From contig JADNRZ010000020.1 of NCBI GenBank assembly GCA_015501605.1, positions 496,001-560,000 on the forward strand: a stretch of DNA of 64,000 nucleotides, written 5' to 3'. The notes under the pieces are model-generated. The model was not told the origin of the DNA. It did not search any database and saw only the letters and a program-made list of their open reading frames with translations. Numbering within the stretch: the stretch's first letter is position 1; each line of letters begins with the position of its first letter. This document shows positions 1-9,830 of this stretch, one piece after another. Origin of the DNA: Panaeolus papilionaceus (taxonomy: Eukaryota > Basidiomycota > Agaricomycetes > Agaricales). The position numbers were made by a program, and so were the translations under genes.

Positions 1-893
1 GATATAAGTTGTCTCTGATGAAAATGGGGGCCTGTTCACACGTGCTGCTGTAGGTTCATCTCCAACTCCTTGTCTCATGCAGACAGTGCCTGCACGCCTC
101 TTCAAAGGATCCGTTGATACGCATTCCGAGAAATAAAGAATCAACATCGTCTAATTCTACATATCCTCACGGGTTGCCCCTCCGTACGTTCCCATTGCAA
201 AACCACCGCGTTGAGTGCGGCCGCCTAGCAAAAGGAGGTTGAATAAGCGACCACCAGCCAAGGAGGGACCCACTCGAAGGAGACCCCTGACTTCAAAAGC
301 TTTACGAGCGCAAGAGAATCAAGGTGTGGATACGAATAAGTGGACGGCGCAGAAGATCGGCATATGGGTAGAGGGATGTAACCCTTCACCTCCTCCTAAA
401 CTCGGTAAAAATGGGGTGACCTCCCACTATTGAGAATCCCTTGATTTCGGTAATTTATTACAAATCCACACCAGTTCACAAAGTTACTAGTGCAGTTCAA
501 CTCATTTATTTGAATTTGAATTGTCTATCGATTAATCGACAATGCTCAACGGCAGGTCTCAGTGTAAACTGCAATTATTCTGGTAAGTGAGGACAAGAAC
601 GCTTGAGCAAGCACTCTACCATGTCATCAGTCTCGACGATCACTGGATTCTAAGTACATGCACCATCTTGAATTTTCAATGGTACTGGCACTGGTCTCTG
701 TCGTAAATCACTCATCCTGGGACCTAGCAACAAACCCATTGTGATGTCAACTCTCAAGGCGATATTAGAGAAGCATTCCCAAAAGTTGGGTTATATCATA
801 ATCGAATAGTGAAGAAAGCATACGTATGAAACCAGTCGGCGGTAAGGCAGCGACATCGGGCATAATCACAAAAACGGATAATTAAATACAAAT
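1..893. other. Intergenic, no gene recognised
   Basis: I see no supported gene here. A 72-codon open frame at 215-433 (plus) has no splice context and no family resemblance. The last few hundred bases probably hold the 3' UTR of the minus-strand gene that ends at 894. Confidence 0.5.
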
Positions 894-2098
894 TTAAAGT
901 CGCGCCATCCTAACCCTTCTCGGGGGAGTGGTACCCGTGTCAGAATCATCATCCTCAAATGCCGTATTACGCGGAGGGGTGATCTCTTCCGGCCGAATCC
1001 TATGTGAGGGTGTATCAGCCACCTCGTAATCGGAATCTTCCCCGTCAGACGAGTAGGGAGAGGGAGAACGGCGAAGCTTTGGAGGAGTGGCAGATGGCTT
1101 GGTGTATGAGCCTGAGGCCAGGTCAAGGAGTCGTTGAGAGAGAGAGCCAATGCTATCATTTTCATCGGCAGATCCTTCGTCCGAATCAAAATCCAACAAA
1201 TCCTCCAGGTCGACCTGTTCCATGGACTCGGGAACGGGGGTATAGGTGGGATCAGATGCAGCTCTCTTAGGTACTTCGTCGATCCACTTGGAGTAGAGCG
1301 CCTCGATATCATGGAGGACTGGATGCTTGTCCTTGAGATCTCTCAGATACGTAGAGTCTGATCGCGCGAGAAGATATCCAATGTGGAGGATGGCGAACTT
1401 GGGGTGCACAGTAGAGGTGAAGGCGGGCAGATCATCGAAAGTGCATGTCTGGAATACGAGCACCCTATCCCCTGTTTCGTCTGTGCTATCGCCCATGTAA
1501 CGGGTGATTAAGGCATCCCTTAAATCCTCCATAGGTAGGGCTGTATATTTAAACGTGGGCCCCTGAGGTAGACAGCATTAGGTTATGCTTCATAGCTTAC
1601 AACTAGGCCATATGTCACTCACCTCGATATTCGGGAAATTCTCCCTCTCAAGAGGTTTGCGGTCCTCATCCATATATTGGCGCACAACGGACCTCTCAGG
1701 TAGTAAGGCCCATTTCTTTGCTCCATACATCTCACGGAAAGTTGCGCTGACTGTCATCAATCGCGTTAGTTCAAATTTCAAGCTTTCAATACTGAGGAAG
1801 GGTACGAACCAAAGAAGGTATTCTCCTTCGAATCCATGACCAGCTTCAGGGCTACTTTTTTCATACCCCAACTCCATTCCACTGACTTGATCTAGGAAAT
1901 AGCATCTGGTTAGCGACTGCGACCACTTTCTGACATGAATATGTATGAGCTTACCAGCGCCTCATTGGCTAATGCAACTTGATTGACCACATGAGTTGAA
2001 CCAACAGCCCTCGAACTATTCTCGATGAGGCAGCGGACCTCGGTGGCTTCTGCGTCTTCAGTGCGCCGCGCTGCACTCTTCACGGTATACTCTTCCAT
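894..2098 (-). CDS. HNH-nuclease-like protein, degenerate active site
   Basis: This is a four-exon minus-strand gene. Exon 1 runs from the ATG at 2098 to an Ala-Leu just before a GTAAGC donor near 1955. Exon 2 begins after TTTCCTAG and reads IKSVEWSWGMKK. Exon 3 carries SATFREMYGAKKWALLPE. Exon 4 begins GPTFKYTALP and runs to the stop at 894. The pattern of Cys, then STHVVN, then EWSWG, then KENTFF, then WALLP follows the fungal HNH_2-like family, whose members usually read AH.IP, lE.wG, N..fLr.dlH..fD and W.LlP. The position normally holding the second catalytic His (dlH) is Arg here (TFREM), so the domain may be inactive; that is inference from remembered family consensus. The C-terminal third is acidic and Ser/Pro-rich, likely disordered. 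A further 5' exon could lie at 2116-2316. The product has no established role. Confidence 0.6.
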
Positions 2099-2652
2099 AT
2101 TTTTAGTGCTTGCTTCTATGATGGTGGGGAGATTGTTAAAGGGGAAAAAAGTAAGGAAGGAGGTGGCACGAACTCTGGCTTTATAGGTCGGGAACAGTGG
2201 CTAACAATGCGAAAGCGTGGGTCATCCTGGAGTTGATTGTTCCTCCCTCCCTGTCCCATTTCCATTGTTTCGTCGGCCATGTGAGTAGGTATCTTAGGCT
2301 CCGACTCGCCTCTCATTGTTAAGATTGACTCGCGTTGTTAAATAGGGCCGTGATGGGGACTTTTGCTCATGACTCAATTCAAGGCCTCATCCGTTCACCT
2401 GCCCTCGTGGGTCATGGAGAGTCACCGATGTGACTACCGCACTGCCAATACTGAGCATAAGGTAAGTAAATTGTATTGAATACTCTGATTATCGATACTT
2501 ACAAGGGACATTCATTAATACAAAGGGTGATCCAGGGCGGCCACTGATTCATGGAGTGGGTTACCGCATATATACTACCTCAACAACAATATAGTATCGA
2601 ATAACCGTCGCACAGAGACGATACTGCCAGTTTCATAGTAAAAATTCCATGT
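2099..2652. other. Intergenic between HNH-like and seven-helix genes
   Basis: A minus-strand open frame at 2116-2316 (starts MRGESEPK) could be an extra first exon or a 5' leader of the HNH-like gene. I could not find a splice junction that keeps the frame. The rest holds nothing recognisable. Confidence 0.35.
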
Positions 2653-4511
2653 TTATTTCTCTCGACGAGTGTCTGTCACACTGTAGATGTTACTGGGTAA
2701 AGTTATTGGTACAAATTTGGCGCTGTTTTGAGTCAGCGATTCCTGGGTATGACTAACTGTTCTTTCACGACCATGTCCATGAGGACTCTTGTCTAGACGA
2801 TCATTTGACACTTGGCTAACATCAAAACGGATGGTGCCGGGTTTATAAGGGTTCATTGGGTAATCTGTTCCCGGCCGGCTCGCTGAAGCGCTCGTCCCAA
2901 TGTGTTCCGTGCTGCTGGTCTGCGTCGTACGCCTACCATGCCATATTTTCCACGTGCTTAATATATCCTTCTGCGTCGCAAAACAGATGAAGCCAGCTAG
3001 GGGAACTGGCGTGAATACCGTCAGACAAGGGTCATTATTGTCCAGATATGCAGTCGACTTACGTCCTGCTTGAATCATGTAGGGCCAGGGTGTATCTCCA
3101 CCTTGAGCTCGAATAAATTCAATCCCCGCCCTAGCAGATGCCCATCAGTCTCTGTTTACAATACTGATAAGATTTTGAAAGAAACCAAACGTACCCAAAG
3201 CTGACGAGCAAATACAAGTTAAAGAGTCCAATCCGGATGACAAGATTCCGGGATGTTCCCTTGTCGAGCAAAGGAAAACTTCTGAGGAGTCGCCTTCGAT
3301 TGTTGTAATACTTCTTGATCAACAGCGCTATCAGGAAGGTGTCAGTTATTTGTCCTCTGGCCGTTAGAAGAAAGGTGACGTTAGGGGAGAACTGACTTTG
3401 AAAGAGAAGCATAAACACGAGTGAAAGAACACAAAAAATGGGGACGAGCCATTGACGTCTGTTAAGGGTGTTTCGCAAATAAGCCAAAGAGAACGTGTTT
3501 CCAATAAGGGAGTATCCAAGAATAAAACTTACGCATTTACACCGTATGCCGTACAATAAACGCCGTTCCTTTCGTCGAACGTCCCTGGGTATTTGATTTG
3601 AAACTGAATGGGGTTGAATGCGAATGTCATATACTTCGCGACTCGGTATTACATGCCACTTACTGCGATCGAAATAATAGTATACAGAATAAACACAAAA
3701 TATGGAGAGCCTAGGAGCTGCAAGTGCAGCAGGTTAGTATGAGCGTTCGCTGTCTATGCCAAGAGGAGGCATCGTTTTGCAGAAACGTACGAGAATTTGA
3801 GAGAGAACCTTGAGCCATTGTGGCCTACTTCGATATTCCGTATTCTGGGCAGTTCTGAATGTCCACCAGATCTAGTGGAGATGTAAACCAGTGATCCAAA
3901 AAAAGGAGAGGACTCTAACCTTGTAGACAACGAGCGTGGTTGACGTGCCTACCCTACATACGTAGGTGTCGGGTCATTAGGAAGCAGGAAACCAAGAAAC
4001 GACGAAGGACCAACATGGGAGGTGCAGCCATAATGAAAGCTGTCTGGATATAGCACATTGCAGGGTTAATGGGCCTGCCAGTATGCCCTCTAAACACGAT
4101 GAGCTGAATTGGATTCCAAGCTGCAGTCTGCAGAGTGACTTACAAAAGAACGTAGACGGCAGAATACAGAATCCAGGTTATACAGAAATTAATAAAAACG
4201 GGCTGTCGTTTATGAATTTTTTTCGCAAAGAGGAAGGTTGCTACAAGAAGGGGCATCCCCACCAGCCCGCCCGAGATGTGCAGCGTCAAAAAGATGGGGC
4301 GAACACTGTGTAAGTCCGCCCATATGATACCGTTCACCTCTTGAAATGAAGGAAGGGTCAAAAATAATAAAATAGAACGCTCAGACCGAACGCACCTGGC
4401 ATTGCTCTCACTGCAAGAGTAAAACAACCAGAAACACCGACTCAGTAGGCGTAGCCAGCGGGGCTTAAAAGCGGGAATGTGGAGAGAGGGCAGAAATAGG
4501 TCGATAGACAT
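2653..4511 (-). CDS. Seven-transmembrane orphan receptor-like protein
   Basis: This is a multi-exon minus-strand gene with about nine introns. Joined exons read MSIDLFLPSLHIPAFKPRW at the N-terminus, then LHISGGLVGMPLLVATFLFA, then KRQPVFINFCITWILYS, a LGHTGRPINPAMCYIQTAF segment, LLGSPYFVFILYTIISIA, FQIKYPGTFDERNGVYC, RRQWLVPIFCVLSLVFMLL, a basic loop with YYNNRRRLLRSF, LVIRIGLFNLYLLVSFG, and PVPLAGFICFATQKDILSTW. That gives seven hydrophobic segments and a Ser/Thr-rich cytoplasmic-type tail of about 90 residues ending at 2653. This layout, with the HxxGG and INFCxTWxxYS motifs, is a large uncharacterised seven-helix family expanded in Agaricomycetes. I infer plasma-membrane location and possible sensory function; no ligand is known. 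The start at 4511 fits the family's usual N-terminus. Exon ends were assigned by eye. Confidence 0.72.
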
Positions 4512-6495
4512 CTGGTTCTACTTATTGGAATCTGCTATTTTAGCCGATCGCTTTTTGCCCTTTAACCCGTTAGTATCTGGTGGCGAATTCAGACTGATCG
4601 TGATATCACTGTCTTGGATGCCATGGACGCTGTCCTCATGATATACCTTTCCCATAGAATTTGCAAAATGACGCAGTCACGAAGCATGAGGATAGAGAAC
4701 CCAAACAACCAGGCACGTCACGATACCGGATGCAAACCCATATGTACAATAGTAGCATAAACATATCGACATAACAACCTGGATGAGGGTCATGACTGGC
4801 ATATCAGTCCTGGCATTTGCCGAGGCCCTTTCGGATGCCATGCGCTCACATGCTCGTTCCTCAATGAGAGCGTGCCATTTTGGGATGCCCGAATCATTAG
4901 ACTCTCACTAAACGCAAAGAACACACAGTGGGGAAGAATTGCACAAAATGCGCCAGGCTGATGATGATGAAGCAGTGTAATCAGAGCTGTTGGCAAATGA
5001 GAGCATGCAATGGGGGAACAACTTCACAAAACGGTCCAAGGAGCATAAGAACGAGTTCCTAAGAGGCCTCGTAACTTTGGTTAAGCAACCCCTAGATAGA
5101 TCCCGATTTGCCTTGTAGGTTAGTTAATCCCATGGCCCTGACAACGAGACATGGACTACGGATAACACCCAAATATGTCTCTTCATGTTGTTAAATGGGC
5201 CTCTGGGAGAGATTGGATGACTTGAGCACTGGCATACATACAAAGTGGGGATCGTTGTAATCTTTTACATTTTCAAAGGCACTATGTATTGCAACAAGTA
5301 TATATAACTTCAGCGCAGAACATGCCCGGCTCCGCCGTCTCCCGTTGTCGGGGTTAGTATTCCATCTTATCTGCAATAGCCCCTGAGCGGTACGTGTCGG
5401 AGGTCATCGATCACCGGTGAACTACATGCGACAGGAAAACGCGACTAACTCTGCCAATCGTCATCGAATTCAAGTTGGACTCACCCGTTTTTCAGCGCTT
5501 TTGACAGTTGAATTTTGGATAAGACTTGCAATTTCGAGTGGGTCTAGAGCAGGTTTATGGGGTTACTACAAGGTCTACGGTATCCTCAGCAGCGAAGTTC
5601 CTGACTTACGACGCAGTTGGTTCTTCACGAGGGAGCTCGAAATATCTTCAGACTTTAAACAACCCACTTAAACAGCAAACAACGCGACAGGATCCGTTGT
5701 CCAGGTGCAAATAGTACTAGGCCAAGACGTCCCTAGTCATGCCAAGCTTAACCCTAGCATTTCGCGATCACAAATCCTACCTCATCTCGTCACCGGACGT
5801 GTATCCCTTTCTCCTTCATTAGTACTCATCAGCGTCCTTCTTCCTCCTGATTCTTTATTTTTTCTTTTTCCCGCGGTGATCGTGCTGTTAACGTTCAAGC
5901 TTCAGGCTACAGATAAAGTGCAGTCGCGGACCTGTTTATCAGCTCCAAATCCTCCCATTTTCTGTTATTTTTTCTTTTTTAACCAACTTGTCACCGAAAT
6001 CCGTACTGAATTCAACGGCATTTGTAGCTCATGTGTCGGCAATCTACGAGGAAGTTAGGAACAGTTCTACATAGGCGCTGAACAGCATACAGCTCAGTGT
6101 GCCAAGAGAACTATGCGACCCGTTGTTCCCAATGTGTGAATAAGAACTTGAAAGGAATACATCTGGCCGCACGCATAACGATTCCTAACTTTTGAGCGGT
6201 AAAAATATTCTCATCAAATACTTGATTTAAACTTAACTCATATTTTTTTAAGCGAGACAACAGCTGGAAGCTTGGATTTGGGCCGCAGTAGTCGGTGGGG
6301 TACTGTACTAATTTGTGATCAAGAAGACTAGAACCCGGATGCAGTGGTAGTAAGGGACTGTGTACATTGCATGCGCTCTTTCCCTCTGGGTATGAGTCTT
6401 AAATACTGCTTTTTACTCCACCTTTAACCTAGGCTCGTGAACCAGCTCGTTATTTTCAAACTCCGATGCGTCCCGCAACGGAGTTCGTAGAACGG
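4512..6495. other. Intergenic, about 2 kb, no gene recognised
   Basis: Short frames on both strands (for example 4790-4996 minus, 5191-5376 minus, 5705-6058 plus) look like chance frames without splice logic. A pyrimidine-rich stretch with T-runs lies at about 5800-5980. Confidence 0.45.
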
Positions 6496-6558
6496 CTGGT
6501 CCACACGGCAACAAAATTCGGGGGTAGCGAAAGTAAAGTGGGGACTTAGCGAAATTTC
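6496..6558 (+). repeat. Left terminal inverted repeat
   Basis: The repeat begins CTGGTCCACACGGC and ends GAAATTTC. Its reverse complement lies at 7765-7827 with one mismatch. Confidence 0.9.
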
Positions 6559-6682
6559 ATGAAATTGCTCTTCGTCACTCAACAATCAATGATCTTTCAC
6601 TTGCACAAACGCTCGCAACATCAATTTAGATCACTAACAATATTTAATAATTATGTATAATCACCGTGAATAATTTATGGAA

Positions 6683-7000
6683 CTATTTTTTAGTTATATT
6701 ATATGCAGATGACCCACGAAGAACTGAATTTGTAGGGGTGGAAGATGATGATGATTGAGAATCACCACTAGGCTGAGGAGCCGCTTTGCTGCGTGCTGTT
6801 GAATATATTGACGACCCATAGCATACATTGGGTAAGTAGCCCCGAAATATCCGCTTTGATAATATTGACCTGGCTGACTGATGGCTGCAGGTGACGATGA
6901 TGTCTGAATGGGCGTTGAGTAGGCCATAGGATATGAATATGGTAAAGAATATCCTCCGTAAGGAATTGTTGCATGAAACGAGTCTTGGGCACAGATATCG
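6683..7000 (-). pseudogene. 3' end of a second transposon-borne gene
   Basis: On the minus strand a reading with strong protein-like composition runs leftwards to a stop next to the left TIR. It contains IPYGGYSLPYSYPMAYSTP and QPGQYYQSGYFGATYPMYAM in one frame, then SKAAPQPSGDSQSSSSS and a terminal NITKK in another frame near 6790. A small frameshift or an unrecognised intron must join the two parts. Tyr/Pro/Ser/Gln-rich C-terminal tails of this kind are common in agaricomycete proteins, but I cannot name the family. Upstream of about 7000 the frame becomes antisense to the DUF6589-like frame and loses this character, so the 5' part has probably been deleted. Confidence 0.4.
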
Positions 7001-7632
7001 GTACACGTCATGCTCCACCTGACTTGTCGCGCGATATCCGGGTTTTGATGGACAGCTTGAAAGAGCACAGGGTGTATGAGGTTGAGAAGGGCCGTAAGTT
7101 GGATGAGGATGATACACCGGTGGTGGATGTGGTGGCAGAAGGCTTGAGCAGTCTCCTGACAGGGTCAGCACTGGCAGAATTCAATAAGGCGTTCGTGAGC
7201 ATGCAAGAACGACGGCGGATGAGCCCTGTGTACGGAGGTGACAAGATCAATGACAACTCACCTAACGAGAATCCACTGCAACAGCCCAGCAATGATAACA
7301 ACCCATCTTCTTCACCTGGTGTCTCCACTAACCCATCTCCTCTCCCACCACTCGGTTCCGAGACACCTAACACCCCAAAATCCAGCCGTACTTGGGAATC
7401 TGGGGCAGAGGAACCTACTGAAGGGGATATAGGTGTTCTAGACGATGATGAAGAAGATGCCTATGAGGGAGATGAGAGTGAGGAAATTGAGGATGAAGAA
7501 ACACTAACATTGGTCTCCCTGGACGACGTGGCATTGGAAATGGATGATGTCGAGGTAGAAGACGATGGTGACCTGGATGAAGAATACGAAGGACAAAGTG
7601 AATTGGTGGCGGAAATCATGAACTTTTTATAA
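6973..7632 (+). pseudogene. C-terminal remnant of a DUF6589-like protein
   Basis: The 219-codon frame starts with a chance Met and soon reads DLSRDIRVLMDSLKEHRVY, then EKGRKLDEDDTPVVDVVAEG, then LAEFNKAF and RRRMSPVYGG. This order (RDI.xLM.SLKEH.vY, KGR.LD.DD.PV.D, AEyN.aF, RRRM.PV) is what I recall from the C-terminus of DUF6589-type proteins linked to agaricomycete DNA transposons. A Ser/Pro-rich linker and an acidic Asp/Glu tail follow to the stop at 7632. The family protein is several times longer, so the N-terminal part is missing. The frame lies wholly between the two TIRs and ends about 130 bases before the right one. Expression is unlikely to yield a working protein. Confidence 0.6.
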
Positions 7633-7764
7633 TTTGTACATACTAATTCATAATATTGTTACTATTGGAGCACTAGACAGATGAATTTTGAGGAGTGGAG
7701 ACGCGAGCGACCGACAATGAGCATTGGAGGTGAGTATGATGGTGATGAGGAAAGAGTAAAACAA

Positions 7765-7827
7765 GAAATTTCGCTAAGTCCCCACTTTACTTTGGCTACC
7801 CCCGAATTTTGTTGCCGTGTGGACCAG
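7765..7827 (-). repeat. Right terminal inverted repeat
   Basis: This is the reverse complement of 6496-6558 with one mismatch. It begins GAAATTTCGC and ends GTGTGGACCAG. Confidence 0.9.
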
Positions 7828-7894
7828 TCTGTTCGGTGCCCTCACAATACATCACAACAACAACAACAAACAAAGGGCACCGAACCAGACTGGT
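7823..7894. repeat. 20-base hairpin joining transposon end and GST 3' end
   Basis: ACCAGTCTGTTCGGTGCCCT at 7823-7842 is repeated inverted at 7874-7894, where the arm has one extra base (GAACCAGACTGGT against GAACAGACTGGT). The loop of 31 bases includes a (CAA)n run. The left arm overlaps the outer end of the right TIR. The right arm lies in the last exon of the GST gene. It could be the facing end of a second, related element. Confidence 0.8.
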
Positions 7895-8711
7895 TCACGA
7901 GTCTACCTTTAACCTGCTGCCATGCTGGACGAGAACTGACTTCATCGAACCATCTTTTCACATTGGGCCGACTTGTGATGGCATCACTTCCAATAGTTGG
8001 GAGAGCGGAACCAAAGGGCAGGTGGAACAAATCAGCCAAGGTAATTTGCTATCAAAGACGCCAGTTGATTTAGCTGAGGGCAATTAGGGATACAAGGGAG
8101 GCACGCACATCACCTGCTAGGTACTTAGTTCGACTTAGAATCGCCTCATACGCGTCCAGTTTTCCATTCAAGGCAGCCAGTGCGTCGTCGACAACTTTGA
8201 AATCAGGCTCAAGGCCCTGTCGTCTGGAAAACGCTTGATGTATAAGCAGTGAGAACAGTGAAATCTTTTAAACACGCACTTCTTTTGGTATACTTCTCGA
8301 AGCGCCCTTGACGCAAAGAAATCAAAGTCGGAAAACTCCACCGACGCAGCCTGTTCGAAAAGGGCCTTGGCATGAAGGGAGGATGTGGGAATGAGCTCAG
8401 GTGTTCCCTGGTCGGCGTATTTCTCAGCGATGTATCTAGCGATGGCTCTGGATTCGTACAGAACGAAACCATCATCGTCCTGAAGTGAGAGGCGCCAGAT
8501 ATATGAGCCAGGCATGTATAACACCGACCGATGTGCTTACGATGTATGGGATTTGGCCAAAGGGATGTATCTTGAGATACTCAGGCGTTTTATGCTCCAA
8601 CTTAGTAGTGTCGACCACAACAAATTCGAAGGGAACCTGCTTTTCTACGAGGGCTACTGCCGCGAGGCGGGTAGCAGTTGAGAGAGGCTGACCATACAGT
8701 TTCAGAACCAT
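7842..8711 (-). CDS. Glutathione S-transferase (phi/omega-like fold)
   Basis: Joined exons give a complete GST of about 230 residues. Exon 1 (from ATG at 8711) reads MVLKLYGQPLSTATRLAAVA and ends FGQIPYI. Exon 2 reads DDDGFVLYESRAIARYIAEK (thioredoxin-like domain with the glutathione-binding E-S-R-AI motif) and ends YQK. Exon 3 reads RQGLEPDFKVV and ends KYLAGD before a GTGCGT donor. Exon 4 reads ITLADLFHLPFG and ends RPAWQQV followed by a tail. The Ser/Thr near residue 11 fits phi-type enzymes that conjugate glutathione to electrophiles in the cytosol. The last residues, NQSGSVPF and a five-Cys run, are encoded by a transposon-related inverted repeat and a (TTG)n microsatellite, so the native C-terminus has probably been replaced. 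A TATAAATA box lies about 78 bases upstream of the start. Confidence 0.85.
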
Positions 8712-9830
8712 GTTATACTCGGATAGTTGCGGGTTGAAGCAATGAGGAAACTTGTGGGATATTAGGGATTGAGATCCAGTCTAGCCCCTATTTATACCTC
8801 AGTGGATACTCTGTTACCCACGACACTCATGACAAGTAGGACATTAATAACATGTACCAATAGGTTCCTAACATGATTGCACGTTTTTGTAATGTAGACA
8901 ACCCATGGCTCATTTTCGTATCATTCTTCGGACGAGTTGCGCTGTGTGTTACTGGGCTGATGATGCACGACGCCATCAGTGCGGTCGAAGGCGCGTCGTC
9001 GCGTCGTTAATTGAATATGTGCATGATGCTTGGCTCGGTTAGCGTTCCGGCCAGCGATACCGGCCCAGTGTCGGTGTAGTAAGTACTGTATACAGTGGTG
9101 CATGGCCACCTCTCGAATCCTAACAAAACATGCAAAATTATGGAGATACAACCAAGACACGACCATTTGATTTGGGCAACTACAACAAGATTGATTGTGC
9201 TGGTTATGAGGTTGATAAGGGTAGGTAACAAGTCCAAATTGAGCTAAACGAAATCAGTTCTCATTCTCAGAAGGGTTTGAAGGCAATACGAAAATCGTGC
9301 CCTTCGATAATCCCATGCAATTCGAGAATATGATATCCGTGTCCGAAAGCGGACAATGTAAGTTCCAATGCGAATCGGCGCTTCAGGATGGGTGCTGGTG
9401 AGCGTCTGCTGAGCAACAGCGATTGAAGATCCGCCACCGTCGACCCTCATCGACTTCGCCCATGCTCTGCATGTTTAAGTTATATTTAAAATGATATGCC
9501 CTTCAGCAATACGTCCATACTACAAGATAAGGTACGAAATGTGGTAATTATTAGGGAACGTCCTGATGATAGAGCATGTAACTAGTATGTGTACATGTAA
9601 GGGCAAGAAATACAGTGCACGAATGTGGGCGGATAGATGACGTTGACAGAAACGAGCGACAAGAAAATGAGGGGTATGTGTTTTAGTCGCGAGTATTGTT
9701 GAGAGAAAAGCGGTGTGTCCAAGTTGAAGTATTATCGACAAGTATATATCGCCGGTGTAGGGTGGGCAGAAATGTGGGCTCTGGATGGTAAGAACCCAAT
9801 GCGGTAGAAGTACATGTTAAGATCCTGGCA
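8712..9830. other. Intergenic, about 1.1 kb
   Basis: Apart from the GST TATA box I see nothing supported. Short minus-strand frames at 8921-9237, 9244-9450 and 9520-9741 lack family resemblance. The left edge holds the GST promoter; the right edge is probably the 3' UTR of the SLATT gene. Confidence 0.45.
8789..8796 (-). promoter_or_regulatory. TATA box of the GST gene
   Basis: TATAAATA is read on the minus strand about 78 bases upstream of the GST start codon, a spacing typical for a fungal core promoter. Confidence 0.55.

Larger units (their letters stand above)
6496..7827. mobile_element. Non-autonomous DNA transposon with 63-base TIRs
   Basis: The element is bounded by a 63-base sequence at 6496-6558 and its reverse complement at 7765-7827. 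They match at 62 of 63 positions; the one difference is TAGCGAAAG against TAGCCAAAG. Outside the TIRs the match decays, although GAACxG precedes CTGGTCC at both ends, so the true ends may lie up to about 15 bases further out. Inside are a plus-strand frame resembling the C-terminus of DUF6589-type agaricomycete proteins and a minus-strand frame rich in Pro, Tyr, Ser and Gln. No complete transposase is present, so I infer an internal deletion derivative. I could not identify a target-site duplication. The near-perfect TIR match suggests fairly recent activity. Confidence 0.8.

Noticed and set aside
215..433. 72-codon frame near the window start
   Set aside because: Composition is like chance sequence, and there is no splice context.
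7008..7373. 121-codon minus-strand frame inside the transposon
   Set aside because: It is antisense to the acidic and Ser-rich DUF6589-like frame. Its composition mirrors that frame.
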